DNA from: Apiospora phragmitis
Lineage: Eukaryota; Ascomycota; Sordariomycetes; Amphisphaeriales; Apiosporaceae
Direction of reading: 5' to 3'
DNA length: 64,000 nt
Assembly (NCBI GenBank): GCA_038363925.1
Contig: JAQQWL010000001.1
Coordinates: forward strand, 1,488,001 to 1,552,000
A program made the translations under genes and the position numbers. This document shows, piece by piece, positions 49,429 to 61,236 of the stretch. Numbering within the stretch: position 1 is the stretch's first letter; every line of letters begins with the position of its first letter. The notes beneath the pieces are model-generated. The model saw only the letters and a list, made by a program, of their open reading frames with translations, had not been told where the DNA came from and made no database searches.

Positions 49429-50507
49429 TCTGAAGTTGCAAATGAGAGTACAGGCAGCAACAAGACAGCCAGACCCTTCAGAACATAACAGGAAAAGACA
49501 AGGTGCGTGTGTGCGAAGGGCAGCATGCACGACGCGACACCGCCAGACTTTTACTCTACATATTCATTTTCTAGAGTACCATAATTATAATTATAAATAA
49601 ATAAGACACAGTAAACCTAGTCGCCCAGAAGTCGCTAATGATTAGAGGACCTACATATGTATTCAGCTTCCTTCGCGTCGTATTGACCCCTGCCGCTTTC
49701 CCATGGGCAACGTCATTGGATAGGCACGTCTTGCCCTGATAGGAAAGGTGTCTCAAGGGACAGCCTAAGGGCTGACGGGGCATTTCGTCGAACGACACGA
49801 GCGACAGCGGCAGTGACAGTCTCTTTATTATTAGTACTTCTTCAACGGAGGGGAAGAAGGAGTCAGGAACCGATAGCCTCCCCTCAGGCGAAGCGCTGGC
49901 TGTTCAAATTCCTAGGTGAGAATGGGATCGTATAATCCAAACAATGCCTTATCGTACGGTAAAAACTGACATGTCTGCGGCTGACAAAAAAGCGGAGAGG
50001 AGTCTGGGATTCCAATCCTAAAAGTCCCAATACCAAGTAAACGTGGGAACGTGCCGCGTAAGGTTACTGTAAGACAGCGTCGACCAGAAAAGGACTTGAA
50101 GAAAAGTACAGTACTCCGTAGGTGTATGCATACTTGCCGGCCACATGTCGGCTATCTCGGAGGGGTAATAATATTGCACTAATGCAATACATAAGGTATG
50201 TGTTCGTGCAACGAGAGCACCGATCAATCGCAGAGAGTGGATCGATCGCGTTGCCTCTACCACTCAGTGCTGACTGGTGGTTAGCCACATGCCCCAAAAT
50301 ACCCCCCGTGGCTAGTGTCGCGCTTGATTTGGGGTTCTCGACCTCAACCTATCTCCTGAAGCCAGCATGGTAAATTAAACATTCAGAAGACGGCCAGTTC
50401 CCAGACAAAGCGGCGGCCCGCTCCTGTTCTCATGTCAATCGTTGATTTCATTGGAGACCAAGACAACCGGCGAATCCCAATCCATTTCTGATTAGAAGCA
50501 CGAAAAG
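49429..50507. other. Divergent intergenic region between GH92 and Gcs1
   Basis: About 1.08 kb holding both upstream regions. No gene recognised. The short open frames here have no motif. Confidence 0.5.
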
Positions 50508-51878
50508 ATGGCTTCCAACGCCATGTGGGAGGTGGACCCTGAAACACGGTCGAAGGTGAGTAGACGAGATCGAGCCGAAGCAGCTTGTCGGGCTGCGAAT
50601 ACTTCCTCGTACTATGGCACGAGTGCGCATGGCTTTGATACTGTCTGGGCTGTCTGACGAGCATCTACTGACCAGGCTCCCCTTGATTTCGCATTAGCTC
50701 CTAGCCATACAAAAGACGAACAACAACAATAATTGCTGCGACTGCAATGCGCCCAACCCGCAGTGGGCGTCCCCGAAATTCGGCGTTTTCATTTGTCTAT
50801 CATGCGCCGGAGTCCATCGCGGTTTGGGCGTACATATCTCCTTTGTCCGGTCCGTTACCATGGATGCCTTCAAGCAGGCCGAGATCGAGCGGATGCGCCT
50901 GGGTGGCAATGACGGCTGGCGCAACTTCTTCGAGAACCACGACGACACCAAAATGCTCGGGCTTACCTGGGGGGATGCTACCATCGCGGAACGCTACAGC
51001 GGTGAAGTCGGCGAGGAATGGAAGGAAAGGCTGAGCGCCAAGGTCGAGGGCCGGGAATACGTTCCGGGCGAGCGCAAGACCACACCGCAGCCTGCTGCTG
51101 CGAACAAAGGTCCACAGAAACCTCTCAGCCGGAGCGCGACTCCCCTTCAGGGCGTTGCGACCCGCGGGAGCCGCACCGCCAGCCCTAACCCACCGGGCGT
51201 CAAGGCCAAAGTCGACGACAAGTATTTCGCCAAACTGGGCGCAGACAATGCGACACGTCCGGAGCATGTTCCGCCCAGCCAGGGAGGCAAATACGCCGGC
51301 TTTGGCAATACCCCTATGCCGGCAAAGAACGACAGCCAGGGCGTGCCGAATTTCGAGGAGCTACAGAAGGATCCCGTGGCCGCTCTAACTAAAGGATTCG
51401 GTTGGTTCACAAGTACGGTCGGGAAAACCGCCAAGACTCTGAATGATGATTACATCCAGCCTACTGCTAAACAGGTGAGCTATTTCCCTTGCTGATCCTT
51501 TGGCATCTTTGATCACGTTTACTTGGCCATAGTATGCTAATCAACCGACAGATTGGAGAGTCCGAATTTGCGGCACAGGCAAGAATTGCAGCAGCAAATG
51601 CGGGCAAAGCAGCCCAGGCTGGGGTTAAGGGTGCCCATGATGGCTTCTCCCGCTTCGTAGAGGGGCCAGATGGGCAGCCCAGACGCGCCGGCGGCGCACA
51701 AGTTGACGAGAGCAAGAAGGCATTCTGGGACGATTTCTCGTCGGTGGCCGACCAGAGACACGGCACGGGCCCCAAGTATAGCTCGATTGGCACGTCTGCT
51801 ATGGGCAAGGCGAACAAGGGTGGCGCTTCTGGTTCGGCGGCAACAGGGAAGAAAGACGATGAGTGGGATGACTGGTAA
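50508..51878 (+). CDS. gcs1: ArfGAP Gcs1/ArfGAP1-like
   Basis: GTPase-activating protein for Arf1, acting in COPI vesicle traffic at the Golgi. Exons 50508-50555, 50698-51474 and 51552-51878; 383 residues. [16 protein letters not shown] is the first exon; after a 142-nt intron the zinc finger [11 protein letters not shown]...FICLSC follows with the family spacing C-x2-C-x16-C-x2-C, then [17 protein letters not shown] with the arginine finger. The middle is Pro/Ser-rich; [18 protein letters not shown] (exon 2 end) resembles the amphipathic lipid-packing sensor region of ArfGAP1. It ends in DDEWDDW, typical of COPI-binding Trp-acidic tails. Reading frames are undamaged. Confidence 0.95.
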
Positions 51879-52538
51879 ATACACGTAGAGATACCCCGGG
51901 GATTGGCGGATGGGATGGATAGAGTGAGACAAGGTGCTGCTGGTGAAGGATAGAGCTTAGAGCTTTTTTCGCAACCGTCCAGCCGCGTATAAATGTGCTT
52001 CTGGCGAGTAGATGGTCATTCCACTCTGAATGATCTGTACGAGTTGGGAGTATTGGGTAGCGTACACATGATTGAATGTCTGTATCTATATATCCGTCCT
52101 CGTAGGCATGTGATACGATATAACCAAGATGTTTGCAGGAATGGTTTGGCGGAACCTGGTTTGCTGCTCCCATGGTCGAATACAGTCTTTCTCCACGGCT
52201 GATTGACACCATACTGGATAGGGGAATGGACTCAATATTATCTATATACATATATGCACATAAGCACTTGATCACCCATCGGTAAATCCAACTGGAAAAC
52301 TGAGAGTTCGTTCCTCGTATTGAAGTTCAGCAGTGCTGTGCTGAAGGGGGGTATCACGTGCCAGATACCGAGGTTGGGTCCGACACTAGCCGATGTTGTT
52401 TAGCGGCTTTTCCAAGCGCCAGCGTCATTGAGCAGCCGTGACCCGGGATAGGATACTGGACATATCGCTCGCTTCCCGCTGCTGATTCGACAGCATCACG
52501 GTTGCAGATTCGCCTCGAACAAGCCAATTTCTGTTACC
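51879..52538. other. Intergenic between Gcs1 and ETF beta
   Basis: About 660 bp, nothing recognised; Gcs1 3' UTR and the ETF beta promoter. Confidence 0.5.
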
Positions 52539-53509
52539 ATGTCAGCTTTACGGATCCTGGTTCCCGTAAAGCGGGTTATTGACTATGCAGTACGTTTTCT
52601 CCCCACCATGTCAATGCAAAACTAGTCGCCGGCACGACACTGGTGATTCAAGAGCAAGAGGGCACTTGTAACTAATACCGGCAATTTCTCATGGCAGGTC
52701 AAACCACGTGTCAACAAGGCCCAGACGGCGGTCGAGACGGCCGGCGTCAAGCACAGCATGAACCCCTTCGACGAGCTCTCGGTCGAGGAATCGGTGCGAA
52801 TCCGCGAGAAGAAGCGCTACCCGCCCGGCGTCGAGGACATCTGCGTCGTCAGCGCGGGCCCGCCCAAGTCCCAGGACATCCTGCGCACCGCCATGGCCAT
52901 GGGCGCGGACCGTGCCGTGCACGTCGAGGCCAAGGAGGGCGACGAGATGGAGCCGCTCGCCGTGGCCAAGATGCTGCGCGCGCTGGTCGACCAGGAGAAG
53001 AGCAACCTGGTGATCCTGGGCAAGCAGAGCATCGACGACGACGCCGCGCAGACGGGGCCCATGCTCGCGGGCCTGCTGGGCTGGCCCCAGGCCACCCAGG
53101 CGAGCGAGGTCGCGTTCGAGGGCGACAGCGTCCTCGTCACCAAGGAGGTCGACGGTGGCGTCGAGACGGTCAAGGCCAAGCTGCCCATGGTCATCACGAC
53201 GGACCTGCGGCTCAACGAGCCCCGCTACGCGAGCCTGCCCAACATCATGAAGGCCAAGAAGAAGCCGCTGGTCAAGATTAGCCTGAGCGACCTGGGCGTG
53301 GCCAACGAGAGGCGGTTGAAGGTCGTCAAGGTTACAGGTGAGTTTATATTATTGCCTTACCTTCTTGCCTGGACAGAGACACACATGCACAATCACACAG
53401 AGGCTGACTACTATTGCGCAAAACAGAACCCGCGCCCAGACAAGGCGGTGGCAAGGTCGAGGATGTCGATGGCATGGTTTCGAAACTCAAAGAGCTTGGT
53501 GCCTTATAG
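52539..53509 (+). CDS. Electron transfer flavoprotein beta subunit
   Basis: Mitochondrial ETF beta, which with the alpha subunit passes electrons from acyl-CoA dehydrogenases to ETF:ubiquinone oxidoreductase. Exons 52539-52589, 52698-53337 and 53427-53509; 257 residues (human 255). Seen: MSALRILVPVKRVIDYA, KHSMNPFDELSVEE, AMAMGADRAVHVE (adenine-nucleotide binding region), LVILGKQSIDDDAAQTGPM and MVITTDLRLNEPRYASLPNIMKAKKKPL, the last including the ETF beta signature. The final 28 residues end VSKLKELGAL. Exon 2 is strongly GC-rich and has no frame damage. The ETF beta N-terminus usually serves as its own import signal. Confidence 0.95.
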
Positions 53510-55045
53510 ACGGTGTGCGCATTGTACGAAAACTGTCAAGACTAGAAATGACCAATCATTCACAAACCAAAGTTTCTGGGCCTTGATAAATCCGTGACGT
53601 CTCCTCAATTTGGCACCTCGATATCATGTCGTCTACTCAGTTGTACTCGCCGTTTTACCTTTCAACGATCCGTAGAAAGGTGGAATGGCGAGCACGCAGT
53701 CCATGCCAGCCTATTCTGACTGCCACCCGAACCAAGCGTCCCATGCTATAACAAGCCGTATTTAGTGACATTGCCTTTACGCCCGCTGTCGTACATGTGA
53801 TCAAACGGTGAAGCTTGCTGGTCTAGAACTTCAGTCGGTGCGTGACCGCGTTTCAGCGCGCATGCGCTACGGTTGGATAGCAAGATGATACGGTGAACGT
53901 GCTGACAGAAAGGATTGGACTTTGGACATTCCCATTCATGATCAGGAAGTTCCGCGAGTCGACGCAAATCCACTTGCCAATATGCTAATATAACGAAAAA
54001 GCAAATACTGATAAGCACGTAAAAGGAGACTATACGTAGTGATAACACACGTGTCGCATCCAGATTCCTATAATTTTGGCTACATATCGAGGGGTTGTGA
54101 ATATCTCCTGTCATTTGGATATATAATAGCTTCAGATAATCTGATTGGGTGGCTGCTCCCTAGCTTTATCTATATTACCAACTACCAGCCGACTTCAACT
54201 CACAGACCAGCTGTGCGGGCTGGGTTCATGTTTGGCGTTTGGCGGGTCATCAAATTAATGGCCTTTTGGAGGGGGGTAACCTAGCTCGTAGGAATGACGT
54301 TATGGGGTTAAGGTTGTATTTCAGATGGATTGGTCCCTGACTGGACATGGCTTTTTCGCAGGCAGGAGAAGAGGCGCGCGCAAACCACGTTTTCTCTTGC
54401 AAAAGGTCAAGTAAGGTTAGATGCATCTTATCTTGGTGACACATTGGGTTCAGTGCTCAAAAAGGGCTGGCCCCGATTGGCATTCCTTTGGGGCAGAGGG
54501 CTCGAAAAAAAACGAAAGCCAAAAAAGATAACAGGAACCGGTGGACGGGGCTCCGGATTCGGCGGTGACTAGGCGGGCATTGGGTGAGCTCAGATCTTAA
54601 TACCCTAACGATGATTGGCGCCGGTGGGGTTTGGCATGGTGGTGAGTGCACTGAACTGGGCAAGGAACGGCTGGCTGTAGACTGGATTTGGCGACGAATT
54701 GGAGTGCTGGCCCTAAGACCGGGGGGGGGAGGGGGGGGAGATGGACCAGAATCCTAATCATTCCAACCCCACCGAGGGACCCGACGACGCAGGCACTCAT
54801 CAGTCACTGGCGCTCACTAAATCTAAAATCGATTTTTCCCTTTTCCCTGAGGCAATCCGCGAAAAACGAAAAAACCCTCTCTTCCTCTCTCTCTCCCCCT
54901 CTGACTCCTGCCACTCCCACTTATTAAGCTATACTCCCTCTTCTGCGTCAATTGGAACTAGAAATTCCTCACTCCTTCAAAGACACTCAGACTGTCCATG
55001 TTCTCTCTTCACCAGTAACTGTGCAACCGCGCCCCCCTAGCCCTT
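53510..55045. other. Intergenic, CPA1 promoter and 5' leader
   Basis: About 1.5 kb without a gene. Notable are a G-rich run (54720-54739) and a CT-rich block (about 54880-54920) shortly upstream of the CPA1 leader, likely core promoter elements. The small frames are not supported. Confidence 0.55.
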
Positions 55046-55247
55046 ATGAACGGGCGATCTTCAGTCTTCACTTCGCAGGTAAGCAAACGCCCTCCCTCTC
55101 CCTCTCCAGTCTGCTGCTCGCTAATTCAATGGTCTCTAGGATTATATCTCAGGTGTGTGACATCGTCGCGGGACATCCCGTATGCTGGCACCATGACTAA
55201 CAGTGCTTCTCCCTACAGACCACTTGTGGCGGGCCTTAACCGCTTAA
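55046..55247 (+). CDS. Arginine attenuator peptide uORF of CPA1, three exons
   Basis: Upstream frame in the CPA1 leader. Exons 55046-55078, 55140-55152 (13 nt) and 55219-55247, introns 55079-55139 and 55153-55218, all with GT/AG ends. The 24-residue product is MNGRSSVFTSQ, then DYIS with the last base of exon 2 starting the next codon, then DHLWRALTA. This matches the known fungal arginine attenuator peptide (N. crassa arg-2 and yeast CPA1), whose conserved Asp12 and Trp19 are present. In those systems the peptide stalls ribosomes at its stop codon when arginine is plentiful and so reduces CPA1 translation. The uORF stop lies 65 nt before the CPA1 start. Confidence 0.9.
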
Positions 55248-55312
55248 GAACGGTCAATTGAATAATCTGATAGCTATACCTCCCTTCAAAAACCAAACCC
55301 TTAGAACCAAAC

Positions 55313-56703
55313 ATGTTCTCCCGAATTGCAACTCGTGCTTGCAAGCCTGCCGCCTTCGGCGCTGCAGCTGGGCTCAAGCCTCAACCCCGATGCTTCTCCG
55401 TCACAGCAGCATCGCTGGCCAACCGAGCCGCCGCTCTCGGAAGCAAGGGCAGACAGATGCCCTCCACCATTTCCCGAGCTACTGAGCCTGTGTCTGGTGT
55501 CGAAGCGACCCTTACCATTCGAGATGGCCCCGTCTTCCGAGGAACCGCCTTCGGTGCGAATGCCAACGTCTCTGGCGAGGCTGTCTTCACCACCTCGCTC
55601 GTGGGCTACCCCGAATCGATGACCGACCCCTCCTACCGTGGCCAGATTATCGTCTTCACTCAGCCCTTGATTGGCAACTACGGTGTCCCCTCCAACATGC
55701 GGGATCACTACAACCTCCTGAAATACTTCGAGTCGCCTCACATCCAGTGTGCCGGAGTCGTGGTTGCTGATGTTGCGGAGAAGTACAGCCACTGGACCGC
55801 TGTCGAGAGTCTTGGCGATTGGTGCGCCCGTGAGGGCATCCCGGCCATCTCGGGTGTCGACACTCGCGAGATCGTTACCTTCCTTCGTGAGCAGGGTTCG
55901 TCCCTGGCTAGAATCTCCATTGGCGACGAGTACGATGCCGATGAGGATGAGTCCTTCGTTGACCCTGGCCAGATCAACCTGGTCAAGCGCGTTAGCACCA
56001 AGGCCCCTTTTGTTGTTGAGGCGCCAACCCCAAGTACCACATTGCCCTGATCGACTGTGGTGTCAAGGAGAACATCCTCCGCAGTCTGGTCAGCCGAGGC
56101 GCCAGCGTGACTGTGTTCCCCTACAACTTCAAGATCCAGAAGGTGGCCGACAACTTCGATGGTGTCTTCATCTCCAACGGCCCTGGTGACCCTACCCACT
56201 GTCAGGAGACTGTGTACAACCTCCGCACCCTGATGGAGACGTCTCAGGTTCCCATCATGGGTATCTGCTTGGGCCACCAGCTTCTTGCTCTGGCTGTTGG
56301 TGCTCGCACCATCAAGCTCAAGTACGGCAACCGAGCCCACAACATCCCCGCCTTGGATGTCACCACTGGCCAGTGCCACATTACCAGCCAGAACCACGGA
56401 TACGCTGTCGATGCCAGCAGTCTGCCCAAGGAGTGGAAGGAGTACTTCGTCAATCTGAACGACGGCAGTAATGAGGGCATGCGCCACACCTCACGGCCTA
56501 TCTTCTCGACCCAGTTCCACCCCGAAGCCAAGGGTGGCCCGATGGACAGCTCCTATCTCTTTGATAAGTACATTGATGATGTGATGGCGTTCAAGGGCAC
56601 TCAGCATGTCTACAAGGACAACCGACCTTCCCAGTTGATGCTCGACATTATGAGCAGGGAGCGTGTCGGTGTCCAGCCCGAGCCCCTGGCCAATGCTGCG
56701 TAA
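55313..56703 (+). CDS. cpa1: Carbamoyl-phosphate synthase, arginine-specific small chain (one frameshift)
   Basis: Glutaminase subunit supplying ammonia for carbamoyl phosphate in arginine synthesis; mitochondrial in filamentous fungi. About 463 residues with a basic N-terminal targeting stretch ([20 protein letters not shown]). The N-terminal half holds [13 protein letters not shown] and [21 protein letters not shown]. The class I glutamine amidotransferase half shows [20 protein letters not shown] with the catalytic Cys, and [10 protein letters not shown] with catalytic His and Glu. A frame change at the CC of 56024-56025 reads as one missing C (EAPNPKYH restored by CCC). Because the enzyme is needed for arginine synthesis and the rest is intact, I infer a sequencing error. 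Controlled by the uORF upstream. Confidence 0.95.
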
Positions 56704-58029
56704 GTTTCCAATTAGGTTATGTTGTCTTGATAGCGAATTTGGAGGAAAATGGAGTTAGTGTATTTACCGTCAACAATTTGATCAGTAGCTGTTCTCAAAT
56801 GGACTTATTTACGAGCAACATCTTTGTCCAAAATTTATGTGATTCGGTGATGTTCCCTGTGATATAAGAACGAGAGCACATGCGTCCCTTGCGTGCCAAA
56901 TTTTGGGTGCTAATCCAAAGAATGGACGACTGTCCTCGCAAGATGCCCATATTTTACCCCTTATCTGGGTCAAGCTGGACAAATGCAGCGATGGGGACCT
57001 TAAGTGAAGCGAATCTGGAGTTGTCAAATGCAATGATCGCGACTGCAGTGAGTCGCTGATACGACAAACTCCCTGAACAGCACATATATGTTCCAGGTGT
57101 TTTCTCCGAAGGAATTTCAGAAGCAACTTTCAGATTGTAGACATATACAGGCCCCTCTTGCTTGACGAGTTTTAATTCCACATACCGGGGCAGGGGAAGA
57201 TACTTATCGAACTATGTCGGCATTTCATCCCCGCCCATACTTCCCTCCATATCGCCCCCGTTCTCGTGGAGGTTTTTTTTTCTGTGTTTGCCGATGGCCC
57301 TGAGATATCGGTGATATCTGGGAAACCTGAATTAGAAGACTGACTGTAGAGGACCCAGGATACAAAGAGCAAATAAGGAAAAGGTGGCGGTGAGGTCTCT
57401 GGAGGCATAGGAGTATATAGATTCATGTGTCTATCGGCGGTCTGGCCCTCAACCTTGCAGTGGGATCTGGACGAGGGATCTGGACGAAGTTGTGGAACTC
57501 CGGATGGGTCGACCGCAATACAGGCCCGTATGACAAGATGGTGTGGCGAGAGGGGAGATCCAAGAGTTACTTACGCAGATTCTATCTATCGCCAGACAGT
57601 TGGCTCAAAGATACACTTGAACTGAGATTACAAGGGAAGAAAAGACCAGGTACACGTTGTCACAAATCATAATATTCACAAAAATCAGAAAAGATCAAAA
57701 TAATGCACCATCCATTCGTGTTTGACACTGCACATTCGTGCCTGGGGTGCTTTCGGCGCGAGCCTGACACTAGATGTATGTCTTTGTCTAAGTAGCGTTG
57801 ATCTATATTTCAGGGGGGCTGAAGATCGCCATTGTCCTAGAGCCCAACCAGTATGCTGGAGATTAGAAGATACACAGCTTGCTTCTTCATCCTCATATGC
57901 GCTGAGTATGGATGAGACTGAACCATTATGGCTCTTGGCTATCTTACTCTCGGCAAAATCGTTGCTAAACGTCTAAAGGCCATGCATTACGAGCAACTTC
58001 TTTTCTTCTTCATAGAAGGTCGATCGCAC
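56704..58029. other. Intergenic between convergent CPA1 and the acinus-like gene
   Basis: About 1.3 kb. Several frames of 60-105 codons occur on both strands but none has a motif, a good intron structure or support from neighbours. Probably two 3' UTRs plus spacer. Confidence 0.5.
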
Positions 58030-59970
58030 TTAGTAGCGGCCGTAGCCATTTCCTCGATACCGATCTCCGCCTCTGTCATCGAAAGCAGGACCCGACGAGG
58101 CAGCGCCACGGTACCGGTCTCCTCCTCTAGGAACACCGTGAGGCATAGGCATGGGGCCATCTCGATTATTGCGGCGTCCGCCTCCTCCACCTCTTCTGCG
58201 GCGTCCGCCATCCGGCCGACCTCCACCAAAATCTTGTCCAAAACCACCACCACCACCACCGCGTCGGCGCTCACGCTCTCGGTGAGGGGGGCGGATGCCT
58301 AAGAAGATCTCCGGGCCGCGATCCACTAACTGGTCGCCTCGCTCGAAGAAGTAGCGCTTGTATTCCTTGCCGAAGTCCCGATCGTAGTCTTTAGTCTTGG
58401 CATCTGCGATTGCCGCAAGACGTCTGTCGGCGACTTCCTCAGGTACCGGCATGTAGGTAATAGAGGGGAGAGCGCGTGTGGTGTTCTGGGACTCCATTCT
58501 GTCGAGTCTACCAGACTGCTGCATGGGCGGTCCTCGACCACCGGACTGGAAACCGCGGGGACCGAGAGGTGCACCTTCGATTCCAGACATTCCACGGGGG
58601 CCAGTGGGAATGGACATCTTGCGCTCGGATGTCTGAGAGGGAGGTGCGTTTGCTGTAGGGGGAGCCGCACCGCCTTCTTCGAGTCGGGCCATCATATTAC
58701 CATCGCGATCTTCGTCGTATATGACTTCGAAGCGGTTGAAGGAGCCGCGGCCACCCCGGCCAGCCGACTCAGTATCGACCCATTCGTCAAACATTTCGGG
58801 AGGGAAATAATCAACCCAGAGAGGTTTGCGGGTAGACTCTTCGGGCCAGACAGTTCCGTGGAGTGCAGTGCGTACGCGCGAGGCAGCCGATGTCGTGTTG
58901 AATACAACAAGAGAGTGGGTGCGAATGTTGTCGAGATAGAAACCGACGATGGCTTGGTCGTCCAAGTCCGAACCGGCAGATGTCGCTAATTGAACGAGGT
59001 GATCCTGGACTTGCTGCGGTCGAAGAGGTCTCATAAAATTCTTGATGTATAAAGCGGCAGTAGCAGGGTGGATTGAAGGCTCGACGTCCCGTTCTACGTC
59101 GACGGCAGAAATTTTTGGTTGGTCGTCTTCCATGTGGGTGTCACTTTGCTGCTCAGACCTTGCGTAAGGCCGATCTTGGTCAAGATCCTGGTGATCAGGC
59201 ATCAGTACGTCCCCTTGTTGTCCGTTTTGGGAGTCACCTTGATTGTTCTCAAGTTTGTCGTTGTGCAGTTGCCCCGCATCGGCTTTCGCGGTTGCAGCTT
59301 CTTCCACAACGTTCTGATTGTCATCGACCATATCGATCTCATTTTTCTCGGGTTGTGGAATGATCTCTTCTTTGGCTATAGGCAAGTCTTCTGCAACAGG
59401 CGCAGTTGAGACCTCCTCGCCCGACTCATTTTTCGCTCGTTTCCGGGCGACTTCATCTGGATCTGGAGCCGGGGTTGTGGATCGGCGCCTGCGCTGTTGC
59501 GAGTCTTGTAAAGCCTCGGTCGGGGAAGGAACTGCTGATGGCTCAGGCTGGATACTCGATGCGGCGGAATCGACTTGTGTGGCAAGAGGCTCTGTATCTT
59601 GGACCGTTGAATTCGAAGGCTTACTTGCCGCAACGGCGATGTCGCCATTGGCCACTGGCGCTTCAGACGCAGGAGGCGCATTATCTGGGGCATCTTCCAC
59701 AACGGTATCGTCCACTCCCGCTTCGTCCTCCGGCTCTGACTGTACGGCCACTTCCTTCAGTTCATTGCTTCCATCTTGGGTGGTGGGTACTGCCTCTGGC
59801 TCGTTGGTGGTGGTAGGGACTTCTTCAGCGTCGTCATTGTCGGTGCAGCCAGATTCTGCGTCTTCCAGTCTTGCGACAAGTTCTGCTTTTAAGCCATTTG
59901 TAGGGAGACCTCTGCTTTTCAACTCGGCCTTAAGATCTACGACCTTCAGTTTATTGTAATCGGTTGCCAT
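58030..59970 (-). CDS. Acinus-like nuclear RNA-processing protein: SAP, RRM-like, RSB motif, RG-rich tail
   Basis: Single-exon protein of 646 residues. Residues 5-38 are a SAP motif (KLKVVDLKAELKSRGLP), which binds DNA or RNA. Residues 40-300 are acidic and low in complexity, with a basic nuclear-localisation type patch at 160-180 (RRRRS...RKRAK). Residues 304-390 resemble the acinus RRM, including TRTAL-like RVRTALHGTVWPEE. Residues 500-520 (ALPSITYMPVPEEVADRRL) resemble the RNPS1-SAP18-binding motif of acinus. The tail from 565 is rich in Arg and Gly (RGG), as in RNA-binding proteins, and ends GNGYGRY. By family it would act in the ASAP/PSAP complex linked to splicing and exon junctions (inference). 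No lesion seen. Confidence 0.85.
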   Translation of the reverse strand: MATDYNKLKVVDLKAELKSRGLPTNGLKAELVARLEDAESGCTDNDDAEEVPTTTNEPEAVPTTQDGSNELKEVAVQSEPEDEAGVDDTVVEDAPDNAPPASEAPVANGDIAVAASKPSNSTVQDTEPLATQVDSAASSIQPEPSAVPSPTEALQDSQQRRRRSTTPAPDPDEVARKRAKNESGEEVSTAPVAEDLPIAKEEIIPQPEKNEIDMVDDNQNVVEEAATAKADAGQLHNDKLENNQGDSQNGQQGDVLMPDHQDLDQDRPYARSEQQSDTHMEDDQPKISAVDVERDVEPSIHPATAALYIKNFMRPLRPQQVQDHLVQLATSAGSDLDDQAIVGFYLDNIRTHSLVVFNTTSAASRVRTALHGTVWPEESTRKPLWVDYFPPEMFDEWVDTESAGRGGRGSFNRFEVIYDEDRDGNMMARLEEGGAAPPTANAPPSQTSERKMSIPTGPRGMSGIEGAPLGPRGFQSGGRGPPMQQSGRLDRMESQNTTRALPSITYMPVPEEVADRRLAAIADAKTKDYDRDFGKEYKRYFFERGDQLVDRGPEIFLGIRPPHRERERRRGGGGGGFGQDFGGGRPDGGRRRRGGGGGRRNNRDGPMPMPHGVPRGGDRYRGAASSGPAFDDRGGDRYRGNGYGRY

Positions 59971-61236
59971 GATTGTGTGGTTGCGGTCATGTTCTGGTGG
60001 ATGCGATCAGTCAAAACCAGGGTAGATTTCCAAGTGACGTCGACAAAACTAGGATTGGTAGGGCTGGCGGCAGAACAACAAACCAGACTTCATCCAAAAG
60101 AGGCAGCTATTTGAACTTAGTCGAGACCTGCGGTAGAGCAGACGTGGACCAATAAAATACGCGACTTTTTGGGCGAGGGAGGGATTCTCGGATGGGGAGA
60201 GTGCAGGCAAGAAATATTGTTGTAGGGGGTACGTCTGGTTGCGATGCGCAATCTTGACATTAAAACGTCGTCGCACTTTTAACACCGGGATTGGGACTGG
60301 ACCTCTCTGAGCGCGTGTGTCGCGACAAGCGATAGGCCAAGGTCGGGAAGCTGTAGATCGTCACTAGGCCCGAAGCGGTATAACTCTCGATTGCTCTTGC
60401 AAGTTCTTAAAGTTCTTGACCGTTAAGTGGACCAGACGCATGCATTCAGGATGAGGTACATCCTGGAAGTACCGGCGTACATGCAGGCATGGAGTGAGAT
60501 CACATCACGAGCCCGATTCGTCCTCGAAGCTAACCTCCTAATACCATACGTATATTCAGTCCTCACACTCTTGACAGAGGAGAGAGATTACTGTACAGCA
60601 GCAGCAGCAGCAGCACTTCTCCAAGGGTTCTTATTGATATAATAGACATGCAGCTAGCATCACTAGATCAGTTGGGCATGCAGGCCACGAGGCAATGACG
60701 AGACGGAATCATCAATTAACTGCCCTGCAGTCCAAACAAACTGCTTGTCCAAGTGGAGCAAGCTCCCAATTGCAATCAACCTTCAACCATCTATCATGAA
60801 TTGATGAGGCAACAGTGAAGCTTTGTGCGGGGCTTGGTCAGCTGCAAGTCGTCAATCCAGCTTCATCTCAATTGTGTTTCTACAATCACATCGCATCTAC
60901 AATCAGAAACAATCGGCCAAGTTCAGAGGGGAACTCCCTCGAGGGCTGCAGCTACATGCTATTTTCTAGTGAAGCAGCCCTTGATTGACAAGTCCATCTC
61001 ACACCACCACCACCAACATTATCTTCTGCTACTCTGCTTGATTTGAGTTTGTACGAAAGCAACAACTTGCATCTCCTCGCCTCCCAATATTGTTGTCTAC
61101 TCAGAGTACCCACTACCCCATTGCCGGATCTTCTCTGTCAAAAGTCTGCACTAGCCGGAGTTTTGTGCAAGGACAGTACATAGGTGAGGCTATGTGGCTC
61201 ATCAGATCCCTCTATTTGTGAGAGCGATAAGATACC
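59971..61236. other. Intergenic between divergent acinus-like and hypothetical genes
   Basis: About 1.27 kb with both promoters. A (CAG)6 run at 60596-60613 is the only repeat seen. The short frames at 60427 and 60825 lack support. Confidence 0.5.
60596..60613 (+). repeat. (CAG)6 microsatellite
   Basis: Six CAG units in the intergenic region. Confidence 0.9.

Noticed and set aside
60427..61046. Two 71-73 codon frames upstream of the hypothetical gene
   Set aside because: No motif or splice link; likely promoter and 5' UTR sequence.
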